Shown: positions 1 to 9,205, counted from the first letter of the stretch. The stretch is DNA of 64,000 nt from Salipiger bermudensis (GCF_020171625.1 NZ_JAIUZY010000005.1:372001-436000), one strand, 5' to 3'. Program-made: numbers and translations. The notes: generated by a model from the letters alone, not told the origin.

Positions 1-93
1 GCGACGCTCTCGGCGGCGACCGAGGCCTGTCTGGAGGCCGGCGCAGCCGATGTTTGCGTCTGCACACTGGCGCGGGTGGTCAAGGACACCTAG
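1..93 (+). CDS. comF: C-terminal end of ComF family phosphoribosyltransferase-like protein (partial)
   Basis: The first 30 codons read in frame from base 1 to a TAG at 91-93 and look like the tail of a ComF / double zinc ribbon PRTase-fold protein. The visible pattern, T-L-S-A-A-T-E-A-C then a short hydrophobic strand and V-C-T-L-A-R-V, matches the helix and strand that follow the PRPP loop in that family. ComF-like proteins are linked to DNA uptake in some bacteria, but their role in Rhodobacterales is not established. The rest of the gene lies upstream of the window. grxC follows 38 bp downstream on the same strand and may be co-transcribed. The identification rests on 30 residues and gene context. 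Confidence 0.6.
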   Translation, partial: ATLSAATEACLEAGAADVCVCTLARVVKDT

Positions 94-131
94 ATCAGAC
101 CTAAATTCCAGTGCAACCGGAAGGACCAGAC

Positions 132-389
132 ATGCCAGCGATCGAGATCTACACCACCCCCATCTGCGGCTTCTGTCACGCCGCGAAGCGTCTGCTGACC
201 CAGAAGAACGCCGCGTTCACCGAGATCGACGTGATGCAGGAACCCAAGCGTCGCGCCGAGATGACACAGCGCGCCAATGGCGGCCGCACGGTGCCGCAGA
301 TCTTCATCGGCGAGACCCATGTGGGCGGCTGCGATGAGCTCTACGCACTCGAGCGCGCGGGCAAGCTCGACGCGCTTCTGGCGGGCTGA
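132..389 (+). CDS. grxC: Glutaredoxin 3
   Basis: An 85-residue single-domain thioredoxin fold, the usual length for GrxC. The redox motif C-G-F-C lies near residues 12-15, with the T-V-P-Q-I-F cis-proline segment and a G-G-C-D-E-L glutathione-binding turn downstream. It reduces protein and mixed disulfides with glutathione in the cytoplasm. I chose the ATG at 132 because GGAAGGA lies a few bases upstream and the product then starts directly with the first beta strand. An in-frame GTG at 111 would add seven residues outside the family alignment. In related genomes this gene commonly sits beside comF, as here. Confidence 0.93.
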   Translation: MPAIEIYTTPICGFCHAAKRLLTQKNAAFTEIDVMQEPKRRAEMTQRANGGRTVPQIFIGETHVGGCDELYALERAGKLDALLAG

Positions 390-493
390 GCCTGTGTCGC
401 GGCGGCGACACTCTCTATTGACCTCCGGTGGCCCGGGGGTCAGAAGTACCGGACCCCGCCCATGACCCACTGTTCAGATCTCATCGTACCGGA

Positions 494-934
494 ATGACCG
501 AGTCCCAGAACGCGCTTGCCATCTCGCTGTTCAGCGAGCTTCTGATGGCCGATCAGCTGCTTCGCAACCGGCTGACGCGGGTGCTTCCGAACAAGATGGA
601 GATCTCGCACTTCTCGGTGCTGAACCACCTCGCGCGGGTGCAGGAAGAGCGCACGCCGGCGCAGCTGGCGCGCAGCTTTCACGTCACCCGTGGGGCGATG
701 ACCAACACGCTGACCAAGCTCGAGATTGCCGGCTACGTGCACATCCGTCCCGACTGGGACGATGCCCGGCGCAAGATGGTCGCGATCAGCCCGGCGGGCC
801 AGCGCGCCCGCGAGGCGGCGCTGGCGGCGATGGCGCCGGTGATTGCCGAGATGGTGGGAGAGCTTGGGGCCGAGAAGGTGCGCGCCGCGCTGCCGGTCCT
901 GCGCGAGCTGCGCCTCAAGCTTGAGGCGGACTAG
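494..934 (+). CDS. MarR family transcriptional regulator
   Basis: 146 residues with the MarR winged-helix layout: an N-terminal dimerisation helix, an HTH around residues 50-85 (T-P-A-Q-L-A then V-T-R-G-A-M-T-N recognition helix), the wing with the family D-x-R motif (D-W-D-D-A-R-R-K), and a C-terminal dimer helix. Such proteins usually repress nearby genes and are released by small phenolic or oxidant ligands. The ATG at 494 is preferred to upstream in-frame starts because it gives family length. The neighbours grxC and, convergently, the YciI protein do not reveal the regulon. Confidence 0.85.
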   Translation: MTESQNALAISLFSELLMADQLLRNRLTRVLPNKMEISHFSVLNHLARVQEERTPAQLARSFHVTRGAMTNTLTKLEIAGYVHIRPDWDDARRKMVAISPAGQRAREAALAAMAPVIAEMVGELGAEKVRAALPVLRELRLKLEAD

Positions 935-946
935 GCCGGCGCCGGC

Positions 947-1249
947 TCAGGCGAGGGCCGGATGCCGGTTCGAGGCGGCGAATTCGGTGATCTGCACCTT
1001 CACGACACCTTCGGTCACGAACGGATCCTCGGCCATCAGCGCCTCGACGGCGGCAAGCGACCTGCCGATGGCGATGACGATGCCGCCGGTGCGCGGGTTT
1101 TTCGGCCCCGAGCACAGGAAATGCCCGTCCGCATAGCCCTGCTTGACGAAGGCCATGTGCGGCTCGAGCACCGGCTCGATCTGCTCGAAGGGCACGATAT
1201 AGTCGATATCGACCACGAAGAGCGTGTGCCCCTCGGGGATCACGCCCAT
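947..1249 (-). CDS. YciI family protein
   Basis: 100 residues forming one YciI / dimeric alpha-beta barrel domain: F-V-V-D-I near the N-terminus, a central [13 protein letters not shown] then T-G-G-I, and [10 protein letters not shown] near the C-terminus. Family members are small dimeric proteins with a conserved His-Asp pair and mostly unknown substrates. The ATG at 1249 lies inside the last codons of ubiG (10-bp overlap), so the two genes are probably translationally coupled. A second, distinct YciI gene occurs at 32319-32591. Confidence 0.8.
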   Translation of the reverse strand: MGVIPEGHTLFVVDIDYIVPFEQIEPVLEPHMAFVKQGYADGHFLCSGPKNPRTGGIVIAIGRSLAAVEALMAEDPFVTEGVVKVQITEFAASNRHPALA

Positions 1250-1992
1250 GCCGCCGCCTCCGGCTTGATCGCCGCCGTCACGTAGTTCACCGACAGGTCG
1301 CGGTCCGAGATCTTCCAGGTCCAGCTGACCGGGTTGAACACGTAGCCCTTGCGGTCCACCGGTTCGAGTCCCGCCTGCCGCAGCAGATCGAACAGCTCGT
1401 CGGGCGTGATGAACTTCGACCATTCATGCGTGCCCTTGGGCAGCCAGCGCATCACCCATTCCGCGCCGACAATGGCCATCGCGAAGCTCTTGGGATTGCG
1501 GTTGATGGTCGAGCAAAGATGCAGCCCGCTGGGCTTCAGCAGCGCCTGACAGGCCTTGAGGTAGGCCAGCGGGCTGGCCACGTGCTCGACCACTTCCATG
1601 TTGATCACCACGTCGAAAAGCTCGTTCTCCGCGGCCAGCGCCTCGGCGGTGGTGTGACGGTAGTCGATCTCGAGCTCCGACTGCTCGGCATGAAGACGTG
1701 CGACGGGAATGTTGCGCTCGGCGGCGTCGACGCCCACGACCTCGGCCCCGAGCCGCGCCATCGGCTCGCAGAGCAGCCCTCCGCCGCAGCCGATATCGAC
1801 GATGCGCAGCCCCTCGAACGGCTTCGCCGCAGAGAGGTCGCGGTCATACTCGCCCGCGATCTGCCGGGTGATGTAGTCGAGCCGCACCGGGTTCATCATG
1901 TGCAGCGGTTTGAACTTGCCGTTCGGGTCCCACCACTCGGCGGCCATGGCCTCGAATTTCGCGATTTCGCTCGGGTCGACGGTTTCGGTCAT
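1240..1992 (-). CDS. ubiG: Ubiquinone biosynthesis O-methyltransferase UbiG
   Basis: 250 residues, class I SAM-dependent methyltransferase. The N-terminus has the UbiG/Coq3 signature [13 protein letters not shown]. The SAM motif D-I-G-C-G-G-G-L-L lies near residues 66-74, and motif II ([11 protein letters not shown]) around 125-135. It catalyses both O-methylations of the ubiquinone head group at the inner membrane. The start at 1992 gives the complete family N-terminus. It overlaps the downstream yciI-like gene by 10 bp and is divergent from pip. Confidence 0.95.
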   Translation of the reverse strand: MTETVDPSEIAKFEAMAAEWWDPNGKFKPLHMMNPVRLDYITRQIAGEYDRDLSAAKPFEGLRIVDIGCGGGLLCEPMARLGAEVVGVDAAERNIPVARLHAEQSELEIDYRHTTAEALAAENELFDVVINMEVVEHVASPLAYLKACQALLKPSGLHLCSTINRNPKSFAMAIVGAEWVMRWLPKGTHEWSKFITPDELFDLLRQAGLEPVDRKGYVFNPVSWTWKISDRDLSVNYVTAAIKPEAAAWA

Positions 1993-2044
1993 CGGTCGTT
2001 TTTCCCCATGGTCTTTTGGGTGTCGCTGTTAATATAGATGGAAC

Positions 2045-3043
2045 ATGGACAAATACCCGGGCCCAAAGCGCGCAGTGCAGTATCTCTACCCGTCCATCGA
2101 CCCCTTCGATCAACGCATGATCGACATGGGGGACGGACACAAGATCTATGTCGAACAATGCGGAAATCCACGCGGCATTCCGGTGATCGTGCTGCATGGC
2201 GGCCCGGGCGGGGGCTGCTCGCCGGGGATGCGACGCTACTTCGATCCGCGCGTGTTCCGGGTCGTGCTGTTCGACCAGCGCGGCTGCGGTCGCTCGCGGC
2301 CCCACGCCAGCGTCACCGACAACACCACGTGGCACCTCGTCTCCGATATCGAGCGCATCCGCGAGACCCTCGGGATCGAGCGGTTCATCGTGTTCGGCGG
2401 CAGCTGGGGCGCGACGCTGGCGCTGATCTACGGCATCAGCCACCCCGAGCGGGTGCGCAATCTCGTGCTGCGCGGCGTGTTCATGATGACCCGCACCGAG
2501 CTTGACTGGTTCTATGGCGGTGGCGCCGGCCAGTTCTGGCCCGAGCCGTGGGCGCGCTTCTCCGAGCTGATCCCGGAAGACGAGCGCGGCGACCTGATCG
2601 GCGCCTATCACCGGCGGCTGTTCTCGGGCGACATCCGCGAAGAGACCCGCTTTGCCAGGGCCTGGTCGAGCTGGGAGAACGCGCTGGCCTCGGTCTATTC
2701 CAACGGCTCGGGTGGCGATGCGCCCGGCGATTACGCCCGCGCCTTCGCGCGGCTCGAGAACCACTATTTCGTCAACGAGGGCTTCCTCGAGGAAGATGGC
2801 TGGATCCTCAACAATGTCGACCGGCTGCACGGCATCCCCGGCGTCATCGTGCAGGGCCGCTATGACATGATCTGCCCGCCCAGACGTGCCTGGGAGCTGG
2901 CGCAGGCCTGGCCCGACGCCGATCTGCGGATGATCCGCAACGCCGGCCATGCGCTGTCCGAGCCGGGGATCAGTGCCGAACTTGTGCGCGTGATGGACCA
3001 GATTGCCGAGCAAGAGGGTTTACAGGACAGCGCCGGGGTTTAA
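2045..3043 (+). CDS. pip: Prolyl aminopeptidase (proline iminopeptidase)
   Basis: 332 residues, alpha/beta hydrolase of peptidase family S33. The oxyanion region H-G-G-P-G-G-G is followed by the nucleophile elbow G-G-S-W-G-A (Ser about 120), the late acid in G-R-Y-D-M-I-C-P and the catalytic His in G-H-A-L-S. It releases N-terminal proline from peptides in the cytoplasm. A TAATAT -10-like hexamer at 2030-2035 lies only about 10 bp before the ATG and no good ribosome binding site is visible, so the transcript may be nearly leaderless. It is divergent from ubiG. Confidence 0.93.
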   Translation: MDKYPGPKRAVQYLYPSIDPFDQRMIDMGDGHKIYVEQCGNPRGIPVIVLHGGPGGGCSPGMRRYFDPRVFRVVLFDQRGCGRSRPHASVTDNTTWHLVSDIERIRETLGIERFIVFGGSWGATLALIYGISHPERVRNLVLRGVFMMTRTELDWFYGGGAGQFWPEPWARFSELIPEDERGDLIGAYHRRLFSGDIREETRFARAWSSWENALASVYSNGSGGDAPGDYARAFARLENHYFVNEGFLEEDGWILNNVDRLHGIPGVIVQGRYDMICPPRRAWELAQAWPDADLRMIRNAGHALSEPGISAELVRVMDQIAEQEGLQDSAGV

Positions 3044-3109
3044 TCTCGGCCAGCCGCAGGCGAGACTGCAGGGACTCGCCGTTGCAACGCAGGAAAGACC
3101 GACCGTCCC

Positions 3110-4657
3110 ATGAGTGGCTTCAAACGCCGTCGCCTGATCCAGACAGCCCTCGCCGCCGCGGTGCTGGGCGCGTCCGGCGTGGCCGCCGCGCCGGCCCGCT
3201 CGGGTGGCACGCTACGCGCCGGGCTCGGCGGGGCGCATCCGGGCGACAGCTGGGATGCGAGGTCCCATTCCGACCTCTTCATGATCGCGGCAGCGCAGGG
3301 CGCGGTCTTCGACACGCTGACCGAGGTGGCCGCCGACGGCTCGCTGCGCGGCGAGCTGGCCACCGGCTGGGAGGCCAGCGCCGATGCCCGCATCTGGACC
3401 GTGACGCTGCGCGAAGGCGTGCGCTTTCACAACGGCACGCCCTTCACCGCGCGCGACGTGATCGCCTCGCTCAACCTGCACCTCGCGCCCGGCACCGCCT
3501 CGGGCGCACGCCCGCTGGTCGAGACCATCGCCCGGATGGAGCGGCTCTCGGATCACCGCCTGCGGTTCACCCTGGCCGAGGGCAATGCCGATTTCCCCTA
3601 CCTGCTCGCCGATTATCACCTGCTGATCTACCCGGCCGACCAGACCGACGCGGCCATCGCGCAGGGCATCGGCACCGGGCTCTACCGGGTCGAGCACTTC
3701 GAGCCGGGCCGGCGCTTCATCGGGCGGCGGGTCGCGGGCCATTACAAGGACGGGCAGGCGGGCTGGTTCGATCAGATCGAGCTCTACGCGATGAATGACG
3801 GCGCCGCGCGGGTGGCGGCGCTGCGCAGCGGGCAGGTCGACACCATCAGCCGCGTGGCGCCGCAGCGCGCCGCACGGCTTCGAGCCGAGCCGAGCCTGCG
3901 GCTGCAGGACATCCCCGGCAACCAGTATTACGGCTTTGCCATGCAGACCGGCGCCGCGCCCTTCGACGCGCTGCACATCCGGCAGGCGCTGAAACACGCC
4001 ATCGACCGGCAGGCGATCCTCGACCGGGTGCTGCTGGGGCACGGCCGCATCGGCGCAGACAGCCCGCTCGGGCCCGCCAACCAGTACACCGCCGATCTCG
4101 CGGTGCCGGCCTATGATCCCGACCGCGCCCGGCATCACCTCAGGCAGGCCGGGCTGTCGCGCCTGACCCTGCCGCTTTCGGTCTCGGACGCGGCGTTTGA
4201 TGGTGCCCACGAGGCCGCGGAGCTCTTTGCCGAGAGCGCCGGCGCCGCCGGGATCGACATCGCCCCGGTGGTCGAGCCGGGCGCCGGCTACTGGTCGGAG
4301 GTCTGGCGCAACCGGCCCTTCAGCGCCTGCGCGTGGTCGGGCCGGGTCACCGAGGACTGGATGCTCTCGACCCAGATGCGCGAGGGCGCACCGTGGAACG
4401 ACACCCAGTGGGGCATGGCGCAAAGCCCGCGCTTCCAGTCCCTGCTGCTCGAGGCGCGCGCCGCGCTCGACAGCGCCCGGCGCCGGGCGCTCTATGGCGA
4501 GATGCAGCAGATCCTGCGCGACGAGGGCGGGCTTCTGGTGCCGGTCTTTGCCAACCACCTGCAGGCCCATAGCGACCGCATCGCCACCCCGGGCCGCATC
4601 GGCGCGCTCTGGGCCATGGACAACGCCCGCTTCGCGGAACGCTGGTGGCGCGCCTGA
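3110..4657 (+). CDS. ABC transporter substrate-binding protein, SBP_bac_5 (peptide/oligosaccharide) family
   Basis: 515 residues. The N-terminus has a twin-arginine-like signal (K-R-R-R-L-I-Q, then an alanine-rich core ending A-A-P-A) predicted to send it to the periplasm. The mature part follows the family 5 binding-protein pattern: D-T-L-T-E, L-A-T-G-W-E, W-T-V-T-L-R-E-G-V-R-F-H-N-G-T-P-F, and later A-L-K-H-A-I-D-R. Such proteins bind peptides, nickel or sugars for an inner-membrane permease. No permease or ATPase gene is adjacent, so it is an orphan in this window and its ligand cannot be named. Confidence 0.88.
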   Translation: MSGFKRRRLIQTALAAAVLGASGVAAAPARSGGTLRAGLGGAHPGDSWDARSHSDLFMIAAAQGAVFDTLTEVAADGSLRGELATGWEASADARIWTVTLREGVRFHNGTPFTARDVIASLNLHLAPGTASGARPLVETIARMERLSDHRLRFTLAEGNADFPYLLADYHLLIYPADQTDAAIAQGIGTGLYRVEHFEPGRRFIGRRVAGHYKDGQAGWFDQIELYAMNDGAARVAALRSGQVDTISRVAPQRAARLRAEPSLRLQDIPGNQYYGFAMQTGAAPFDALHIRQALKHAIDRQAILDRVLLGHGRIGADSPLGPANQYTADLAVPAYDPDRARHHLRQAGLSRLTLPLSVSDAAFDGAHEAAELFAESAGAAGIDIAPVVEPGAGYWSEVWRNRPFSACAWSGRVTEDWMLSTQMREGAPWNDTQWGMAQSPRFQSLLLEARAALDSARRRALYGEMQQILRDEGGLLVPVFANHLQAHSDRIATPGRIGALWAMDNARFAERWWRA

Positions 4658-4673
4658 GCCGCGCGCCGCAGGC

Positions 4674-5351
4674 TCAGAGCCTGTCGGCGTAGTCCGACAC
4701 CAGCAGGTGCAGCGGCGGCTCGTCTTCCTCGATCTCCGAGAAGCGGCCGATCTCCATCTCGAAGATGTTGTCGGTGAGATCGTCGTTGACCGTCGAGACC
4801 TCGCCGATCAGCACATCGCTGCCCTCGCCCCAGAAGGCGTGCCACGTGGTCGGGAAGAGCGTCAGCGACTCGCCGGGATCGAGCTTCAGATGGCCGCCCG
4901 CAGGCAGCGTACGCTCCATGCCGTCGCAGAGCACCGTCACCGGCGCGTGGCGGTCGATTTCGCCCTCCGGCGTCGCCGCGAACAGCTCGAGCACCAGCGT
5001 GCCGCCACCGCGGTTGATGATGTCCTCGACTTTGATGTCGTGGCGGTGATTGGGGCTGAGCTGGTCGCGCCGCGAGATCATGATCTTCTCGGCGTAGAGC
5101 ATGGCGCTGTGCTTGCCGAGATCGGCGTTGAGGCCGTTGCGGGTGGTGAAGAGAAACAGCCCCATCCGGTCGAAATCGCCGGCGCCGTAATCGGTGATGT
5201 CCCAGCCCATGTTGCGGCGCTTGATCTCGCCATGCTCGGCGGCGCGCAGCTCGTCGGGCGAGAGATAGGCGAAGGGCGGCAGGCAGAAGTCGTGGCTGCG
5301 GATGAAGGCGTCGCCTTCGCGGATGATCTCGTTGATGCGCGAGCGTTTCAT
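4674..5351 (-). CDS. D-lyxose/D-mannose isomerase (D-lyxose ketol-isomerase)
   Basis: 225 residues, a cupin-fold sugar isomerase. The metal site appears as P-N-H-R-H followed by K-V-E-D-I-I-N-R-G-G-G, and the second cupin motif as L-F-P-T-T-W-H-A-F-W. The N-terminal block (K-R-S-R-I-N-E-I-I, then P-P-F-A-Y-L-S-P-D-E) matches the lyxose isomerase family. It interconverts D-lyxose and D-xylulose, or D-mannose and D-fructose, in the cytoplasm. Its GGGAGGAG ribosome binding site is well placed before the ATG at 5351. It ends 16 bp from the convergent binding-protein gene; no sugar operon is attached. Confidence 0.88.
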   Translation of the reverse strand: MKRSRINEIIREGDAFIRSHDFCLPPFAYLSPDELRAAEHGEIKRRNMGWDITDYGAGDFDRMGLFLFTTRNGLNADLGKHSAMLYAEKIMISRRDQLSPNHRHDIKVEDIINRGGGTLVLELFAATPEGEIDRHAPVTVLCDGMERTLPAGGHLKLDPGESLTLFPTTWHAFWGEGSDVLIGEVSTVNDDLTDNIFEMEIGRFSEIEEDEPPLHLLVSDYADRL

Positions 5352-5412
5352 GCGGCTCCTCCCTTGGATGTCGTGGCGACGATAGCCAGAGCGCCGCGCC
5401 GGCGGTAGGGGC

Positions 5413-5725
5413 GGGACGCCTCCGGCGGGAGTATTTTTGACGAAGAGAAGAGGGGGGCGGTGTGGCGGGCGGCGGTTCGGTGGGAGCCCGGCGGTGGCTC
5501 GGGCTTGGCGAGGGGGGGACGCCTCCGGCGGGAGTATTTTTGACGAAGAGAAGAGGGGGGCGGTTTGGCGGGCGGCGGTTCGGCGGGCGCCCGGCTGTGC
5601 CGGTCTTGGCGAGGGGAGGGACGCCTCCGGCGGGAGTATTTTGACGAAGAGAAGAGGGGAGCGGTTGGGCGGGCCGTGGTTCGGCGGGAGCCCGTCGGGG
5701 GTGCGGCGGCTTCGCGGGGCAAGGG
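5413..5725. repeat. Three tandem copies of a ~103-bp intergenic element
   Basis: The gap between the lyxose isomerase and hslU holds three direct copies starting at 5413, 5516 and 5618 (103- and 102-bp spacing). Each starts GGGACGCCTCCGGCGGGAG, then TATTTTT, GACGAAGAGAAGAGGGG and a GC-rich tail; copy 3 has a shorter T run and a divergent tail. Within each copy CTCC-GGCG-GGAG can form a 4-bp stem followed by T residues on the + strand, like a small terminator. I recall similar CTCCGGCGGGAG-TATTTTT elements as common between Rhodobacterales genes, but this is from memory. Reading frames crossing it are repetitive and not protein-like. Confidence 0.85.
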
Positions 5726-5750
5726 AGAAGAGCGGGGGTGCCGCTCTTCT
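5726..5750 (-). terminator. Hairpin at the 3' end of hslU
   Basis: A perfect 10-bp inverted repeat (AGAAGAGCGG and CCGCTCTTCT) with a 5-nt loop starts 11 bp beyond the hslU stop. It is followed on the minus strand by CCCTTG rather than a clean T run, so termination is plausible but not certain. Confidence 0.65.
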
Positions 5751-5760
5751 CGGAGGGGGG

Positions 5761-7071
5761 TCAGAGCACGTAGCGGCTCAGGTCGGCGGAGCGGGTGAGC
5801 TCGCCGAGATAGGTCTCGACGAAGGCGTCATCCACCGTGATCTTGTCGCCGGCGCGGTCGGGGGCGGTGAAGGACAGCTCCTCGAAGACCCGCTCCATCA
5901 CCGTGTAGAGCCGGCGGGCGCCGATGTTCTCGACGCTCTCGTTGACCTGCGCGGCGATGCGGGCGAGCGCGTGGATGCCGTCTTCGGTGAACTCGACCGT
6001 GACCTCCTCGGTGGCCATCAGCGCGGTGTACTGGCGCGTCAGCGCGTTGTCGGTCTCGGTCAGGATGCGGACGAAATCGTCCTCGGTCAGCGCCCGCAGG
6101 TTCACCCGGATCGGCAGGCGGCCCTGAAGCTCGGGCAGCAGGTCCGACGGCTTGGCGATGTGGAACGCACCCGAGGCGATGAACAGGATGTGGTCGGTCT
6201 TGACCGGGCCGTGCTTGGTCGAGACCGTGGTGCCCTCGATCAGCGGCAGCAGGTCGCGCTGCACCCCCTCTCGGGAGACATCGCCGCCGCGGGTCTCCTG
6301 CCGCGCCGCCACCTTGTCGATCTCGTCGAGGAAGACGATGCCGTTCTGCTCCACCGCCTCGAGCGCAGCCTTCTTGACCACCTCGTCGTCGAGCAGCTTG
6401 TCGGCCTCTTCCTGGATCAGGATCTCGTAGCTTTCCGCCACCGTCAGCTTCTTGCGCGTGGTGCGGCCGCCGAACGCCTTTCCGAACATCTCGGAGAGGT
6501 TCATCATGCCCATGCCGCCCTGACCCGGCTGGCCGGGGATCTCCATCATCGGGAAGGGCGAGGCGGTCTCGGCCACGTCGAGCTCGATCTCGGTGCCGTC
6601 GAGCTCACCGTTGCGCAGCTTCTTGCGGAACATCTCGCGGGTGGACTCGCGCGCGTCGGTGCCGGCGATGGCCTCGATCACCCGGTCCTCGGCGGCCTTG
6701 TGGGCGGCGGCCTTCACCTCTTCGCGCATGTGCTCGCGGGTCAGCGCGATCGAGCTGTCGGCCAGATCGCGGATGATCTGCTCGACGTCGCGCCCGACAT
6801 AGCCCACCTCGGTGAACTTGGTCGCCTCGACCTTGATGAACGGCGCCTTGGCGAGCTTCGCCAGCCGCCGCGAGATCTCGGTCTTGCCGACGCCGGTGGG
6901 GCCGATCATAAGGATGTTCTTCGGATAGACCTCGTCTCGCAGGTCCTCGCTGAGCTGCTTGCGCCGCCAGCGGTTGCGCAGCGCCACCGAGACGGCGCGC
7001 TTGGCATCCTGCTGGCCGATGATGAAACGGTCGAGTTCCGAGACGATCTCGCGGGGGGTCAGGTCGGTCAT
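5761..7071 (-). CDS. hslU: ATP-dependent protease ATPase subunit HslU
   Basis: 436 residues, AAA+ unfoldase. The Walker A motif G-P-T-G-V-G-K-T lies at about 57-64, preceded by the diagnostic [12 protein letters not shown]. The pore loop G-Y-V-G-R-D is present, an inserted I-domain occupies roughly 110-235, and Walker B (I-V-F-L-D-E-I-D-K) follows at about 245. The C-terminus ends S-R-Y-V-L, the tail that docks into HslV pockets. It unfolds cytoplasmic substrates for HslV. It lies 20 bp downstream of hslV in the same operon and shares its heat-shock promoter. Confidence 0.98.
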   Translation of the reverse strand: MTDLTPREIVSELDRFIIGQQDAKRAVSVALRNRWRRKQLSEDLRDEVYPKNILMIGPTGVGKTEISRRLAKLAKAPFIKVEATKFTEVGYVGRDVEQIIRDLADSSIALTREHMREEVKAAAHKAAEDRVIEAIAGTDARESTREMFRKKLRNGELDGTEIELDVAETASPFPMMEIPGQPGQGGMGMMNLSEMFGKAFGGRTTRKKLTVAESYEILIQEEADKLLDDEVVKKAALEAVEQNGIVFLDEIDKVAARQETRGGDVSREGVQRDLLPLIEGTTVSTKHGPVKTDHILFIASGAFHIAKPSDLLPELQGRLPIRVNLRALTEDDFVRILTETDNALTRQYTALMATEEVTVEFTEDGIHALARIAAQVNESVENIGARRLYTVMERVFEELSFTAPDRAGDKITVDDAFVETYLGELTRSADLSRYVL

Positions 7072-7091
7072 GTTGGTCCTTTCGCGGCGTC

Positions 7092-7649
7092 TCAGGCCGA
7101 AATGGTCTCTACGGTGAGGTTGCCGTTGGTGTAGACGCAGATATCGGCGGCGATGCTCATGGCGCGGCGGGCGATCTCTTCCGCCGAACGCTCGCTGTCC
7201 ATCATGCCGCGCGCCGCGGCGAGGGCGAAGTTGCCGCCCGAGCCGATCGCCGCGATGTCATGCTCGGGTTCGAGCACATCGCCGGCGCCGGTGATCACGT
7301 AGAGCTCGCGCCCGTCGGTGACGATCAGCATCGCCTCGAGCTTCTGCAGGTACTTGTCGGTGCGCCAGTCCTTGGCAAGCTCGACGCAGGCACGCTGCAG
7401 CTGGCCGGGGGTCTTCTCGAGCTTGGCTTCGAGCCGCTCGAGCAGGGCGAAGGCATCCGCGGTGGAGCCGGCAAAGCCGCAGACCACGTCCGAGCCGCCC
7501 GGCGACAGGCGCCGCACCTTGCGGGCCGAGCCCTTGATCACGGTCTGGCCAAGGCTCACCTGCCCGTCGCCCGCGACCACCACCTGTCCGCCCTTGCGGA
7601 CGCCGATGATCGTGGTGCCATGCCAGCCGGGGAATTCCTGATCGGCCAT
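7092..7649 (-). CDS. hslV: ATP-dependent protease peptidase subunit HslV
   Basis: 185 residues, proteasome-beta-like threonine peptidase. The sequence [10 protein letters not shown] places the catalytic N-terminal threonine at residue 12 after propeptide removal, followed by the family blocks [11 protein letters not shown] and [10 protein letters not shown]. It degrades substrates unfolded by HslU. The start at 7649 is supported by AAGGAGA just upstream; frames extending further give no family similarity. An RpoH-like promoter lies about 30-60 bp upstream. Confidence 0.97.
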   Translation of the reverse strand: MADQEFPGWHGTTIIGVRKGGQVVVAGDGQVSLGQTVIKGSARKVRRLSPGGSDVVCGFAGSTADAFALLERLEAKLEKTPGQLQRACVELAKDWRTDKYLQKLEAMLIVTDGRELYVITGAGDVLEPEHDIAAIGSGGNFALAAARGMMDSERSAEEIARRAMSIAADICVYTNGNLTVETISA

Positions 7650-7677
7650 GTTTCGTCTCCTTCTCGTGCTGGGCGCC

Positions 7678-7706
7678 ATATGGGGGCTGGACATTGCCGC
7701 GACAAG
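7678..7706 (-). promoter_or_regulatory. RpoH (sigma-32)-type promoter of hslVU
   Basis: Reading the minus strand, CTTGTC (7706-7701) is followed after 15 bp by CCCCATAT (7685-7678), close to the sigma-32 pattern CTTGAA-N13-15-CCCCATNT. The position, with a predicted start near 7671 and a 20-nt leader to the hslV ATG, and the heat-shock function of the operon support it. The same spacing recurs at 39834-39862 in front of an RNA candidate. Confidence 0.75.
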
Positions 7707-7745
7707 GCGATGCCCTCGGATCGGACATAGAGCAGGGGCACGCGG

Positions 7746-8717
7746 ATGGAAATGCGGGGCGGGGATCTCGAGGCGGCGGCGCTGGCGCTCTGGCCGGATC
7801 TGGCGCGCGAGATGGGCGAGAAGGCCGGGCTCTGGCGGGCCGCGCCGCTGGCCCGGCGCGAGGATGCACGGGTGGCGCGGGTGCTGCTCCGGCTCGACGG
7901 GCCGGAGGGGCGGCGGCTGGTGCTGAAGCATCAGGCGCTCCCCCTCGCCCCCGACAAATTCGCGGACGGCATCGCCGCGCATATGGCGGTGCAGGAGGTC
8001 TGGCCGGAGGGGCTGCCGCTGATGCGGTCGGTCGATCTCGCGCGACAGGCCTGCGTGATGGACTATCTTCCCGCGCGACCGCTCTCGGTGCTTCTCGACG
8101 GGGCGCCGCTTGCGGATCAGGCGGCGCTGCTGCGGCGCGCAGGGGCGTGGATGGCGGGGTTTCACCGGGCGCTGCCGGGCGAGGCGCGGGTGTTCCAGCC
8201 GAAATTCACCATCCGCTTCCTGCGCTCGGTGATGGGCGAACTGCGCGCCGGGGACCGGCAGGTGGCGGAGCCGGAGCGCTTCCTCGCCTGCGCCGAGGCT
8301 TTGTGCGCCATGCAGCCGCGTTTCGAGGGGCAGGAGACGGTGACCGCGCAGACCCACGGCGATCTGCACCAGCGCAACCTCGTGCTCGACGAGACGCGCT
8401 GCTGGGGCGTGGATTTCGCCGGCGGCCGGGTGGTGCCGGTCGGGCATGACATCGCGCGGCTGCTGACCGACTACGCCATCCTCCACGCGCCGAAAGAGGC
8501 GATCCCGGCGGGGCATGTCCTGCCGCCCGAGGCGCTTGCCGGCTTTATCGAGGGCTACGGGCTGGTCGGCCCCGACGATCCGTCGGTGCAGCTTTTGCTG
8601 CGCAACCGGGTGCTGGCGGAGTGGTGGGGCCTGCCGTCGCGAGAGGCCGAGCGCAGCCGGGCGCAGGTGCGCCGCTTCGCACGGCTGACGGCGCTGGCAG
8701 AGAGGGTGTTCGGCTGA
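7746..8717 (+). CDS. APH-fold phosphotransferase of unknown substrate
   Basis: 323 residues with the aminoglycoside-phosphotransferase / choline-kinase fold. The Brenner motif [10 protein letters not shown] lies about two thirds along, with the metal-binding V-D-F-A-G-G after it. The N-terminal lobe has V-L-K-H-Q for the ATP lysine. The family phosphorylates antibiotics, sugars or lipids; nothing here fixes the substrate, and resistance is only one option. The gene stands alone, divergent from hslV, and is closed by the strong terminator at 8750-8780. Confidence 0.78.
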   Translation: MEMRGGDLEAAALALWPDLAREMGEKAGLWRAAPLARREDARVARVLLRLDGPEGRRLVLKHQALPLAPDKFADGIAAHMAVQEVWPEGLPLMRSVDLARQACVMDYLPARPLSVLLDGAPLADQAALLRRAGAWMAGFHRALPGEARVFQPKFTIRFLRSVMGELRAGDRQVAEPERFLACAEALCAMQPRFEGQETVTAQTHGDLHQRNLVLDETRCWGVDFAGGRVVPVGHDIARLLTDYAILHAPKEAIPAGHVLPPEALAGFIEGYGLVGPDDPSVQLLLRNRVLAEWWGLPSREAERSRAQVRRFARLTALAERVFG

Positions 8718-8749
8718 CGCCGTGCGCGTTGCGACACAGGCCGGAAACG

Positions 8750-8780
8750 AAAAATGCGCCCCGCGGGGAGGCGCATTTTT
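8750..8780. terminator. Bidirectional intrinsic terminator
   Basis: AAAAATGCGCC and GGCGCATTTTT form a perfect stem around a 9-nt loop, with A and T tracts on the two sides. It lies between the convergent phosphotransferase and trxA genes and can serve both. Confidence 0.93.
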
Positions 8781-8804
8781 CCGTGTCTGACGATCGGGTC
8801 GCGC

Positions 8805-9125
8805 TTACATCGCTTCCTTGATCCAGCTCTCGATCGAGGCCTTGGGCGCCGCGCCGGTGCGGTTCGAGACGACCTCGCCATCCTTGAACAGGAACAGGGC
8901 GGGGATGCCGCGCACGCCGAGCTGGGCGGCAACGGCCTGATCGTGGTCGACGTTGATCTTGGCGACCTTGACCTTGCCTTCGTACTGCTCGGACAGCTCT
9001 TCGAGCGCCGGGCCGATCTGTTTGCACGGGCCGCACCATTCGGCCCAGAAATCGACCACGACGGGGATGTCGGAGTTCTTCACTTCCTCGTCGAAGGTCG
9101 CGTCGGTGACGGGAACGGTGGCCAT
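8805..9125 (-). CDS. trxA: Thioredoxin 1
   Basis: 106 residues, the standard thioredoxin length. It has [12 protein letters not shown] with the redox pair about residues 31 and 34, the buried Asp upstream, the cis-proline in R-G-I-P-A-L, and the C-terminal F-K-D-G-E-V turn. It is the general cytoplasmic disulfide reductant. The start is supported by AAGGAGA before the ATG at 9125. It lies 80 bp downstream of addA in the same direction. Confidence 0.97.
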   Translation of the reverse strand: MATVPVTDATFDEEVKNSDIPVVVDFWAEWCGPCKQIGPALEELSEQYEGKVKVAKINVDHDQAVAAQLGVRGIPALFLFKDGEVVSNRTGAAPKASIESWIKEAM

Positions 9126-9205
9126 GGTTTTCTCCTTAACGGGTGTGGAACGGGTGAGGCAGCCGGTGACTTGAGGCGTGAAGGTAGGTATCGCCCGCTG
9201 AGAGG

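Noticed and set aside
7092-8516. Long minus-strand frame giving hslV a 289-residue extension
   Set aside because: The extension is antisense to the APH-fold gene and lacks family similarity; the ATG at 7649 with its ribosome binding site and upstream heat-shock promoter explains hslV.
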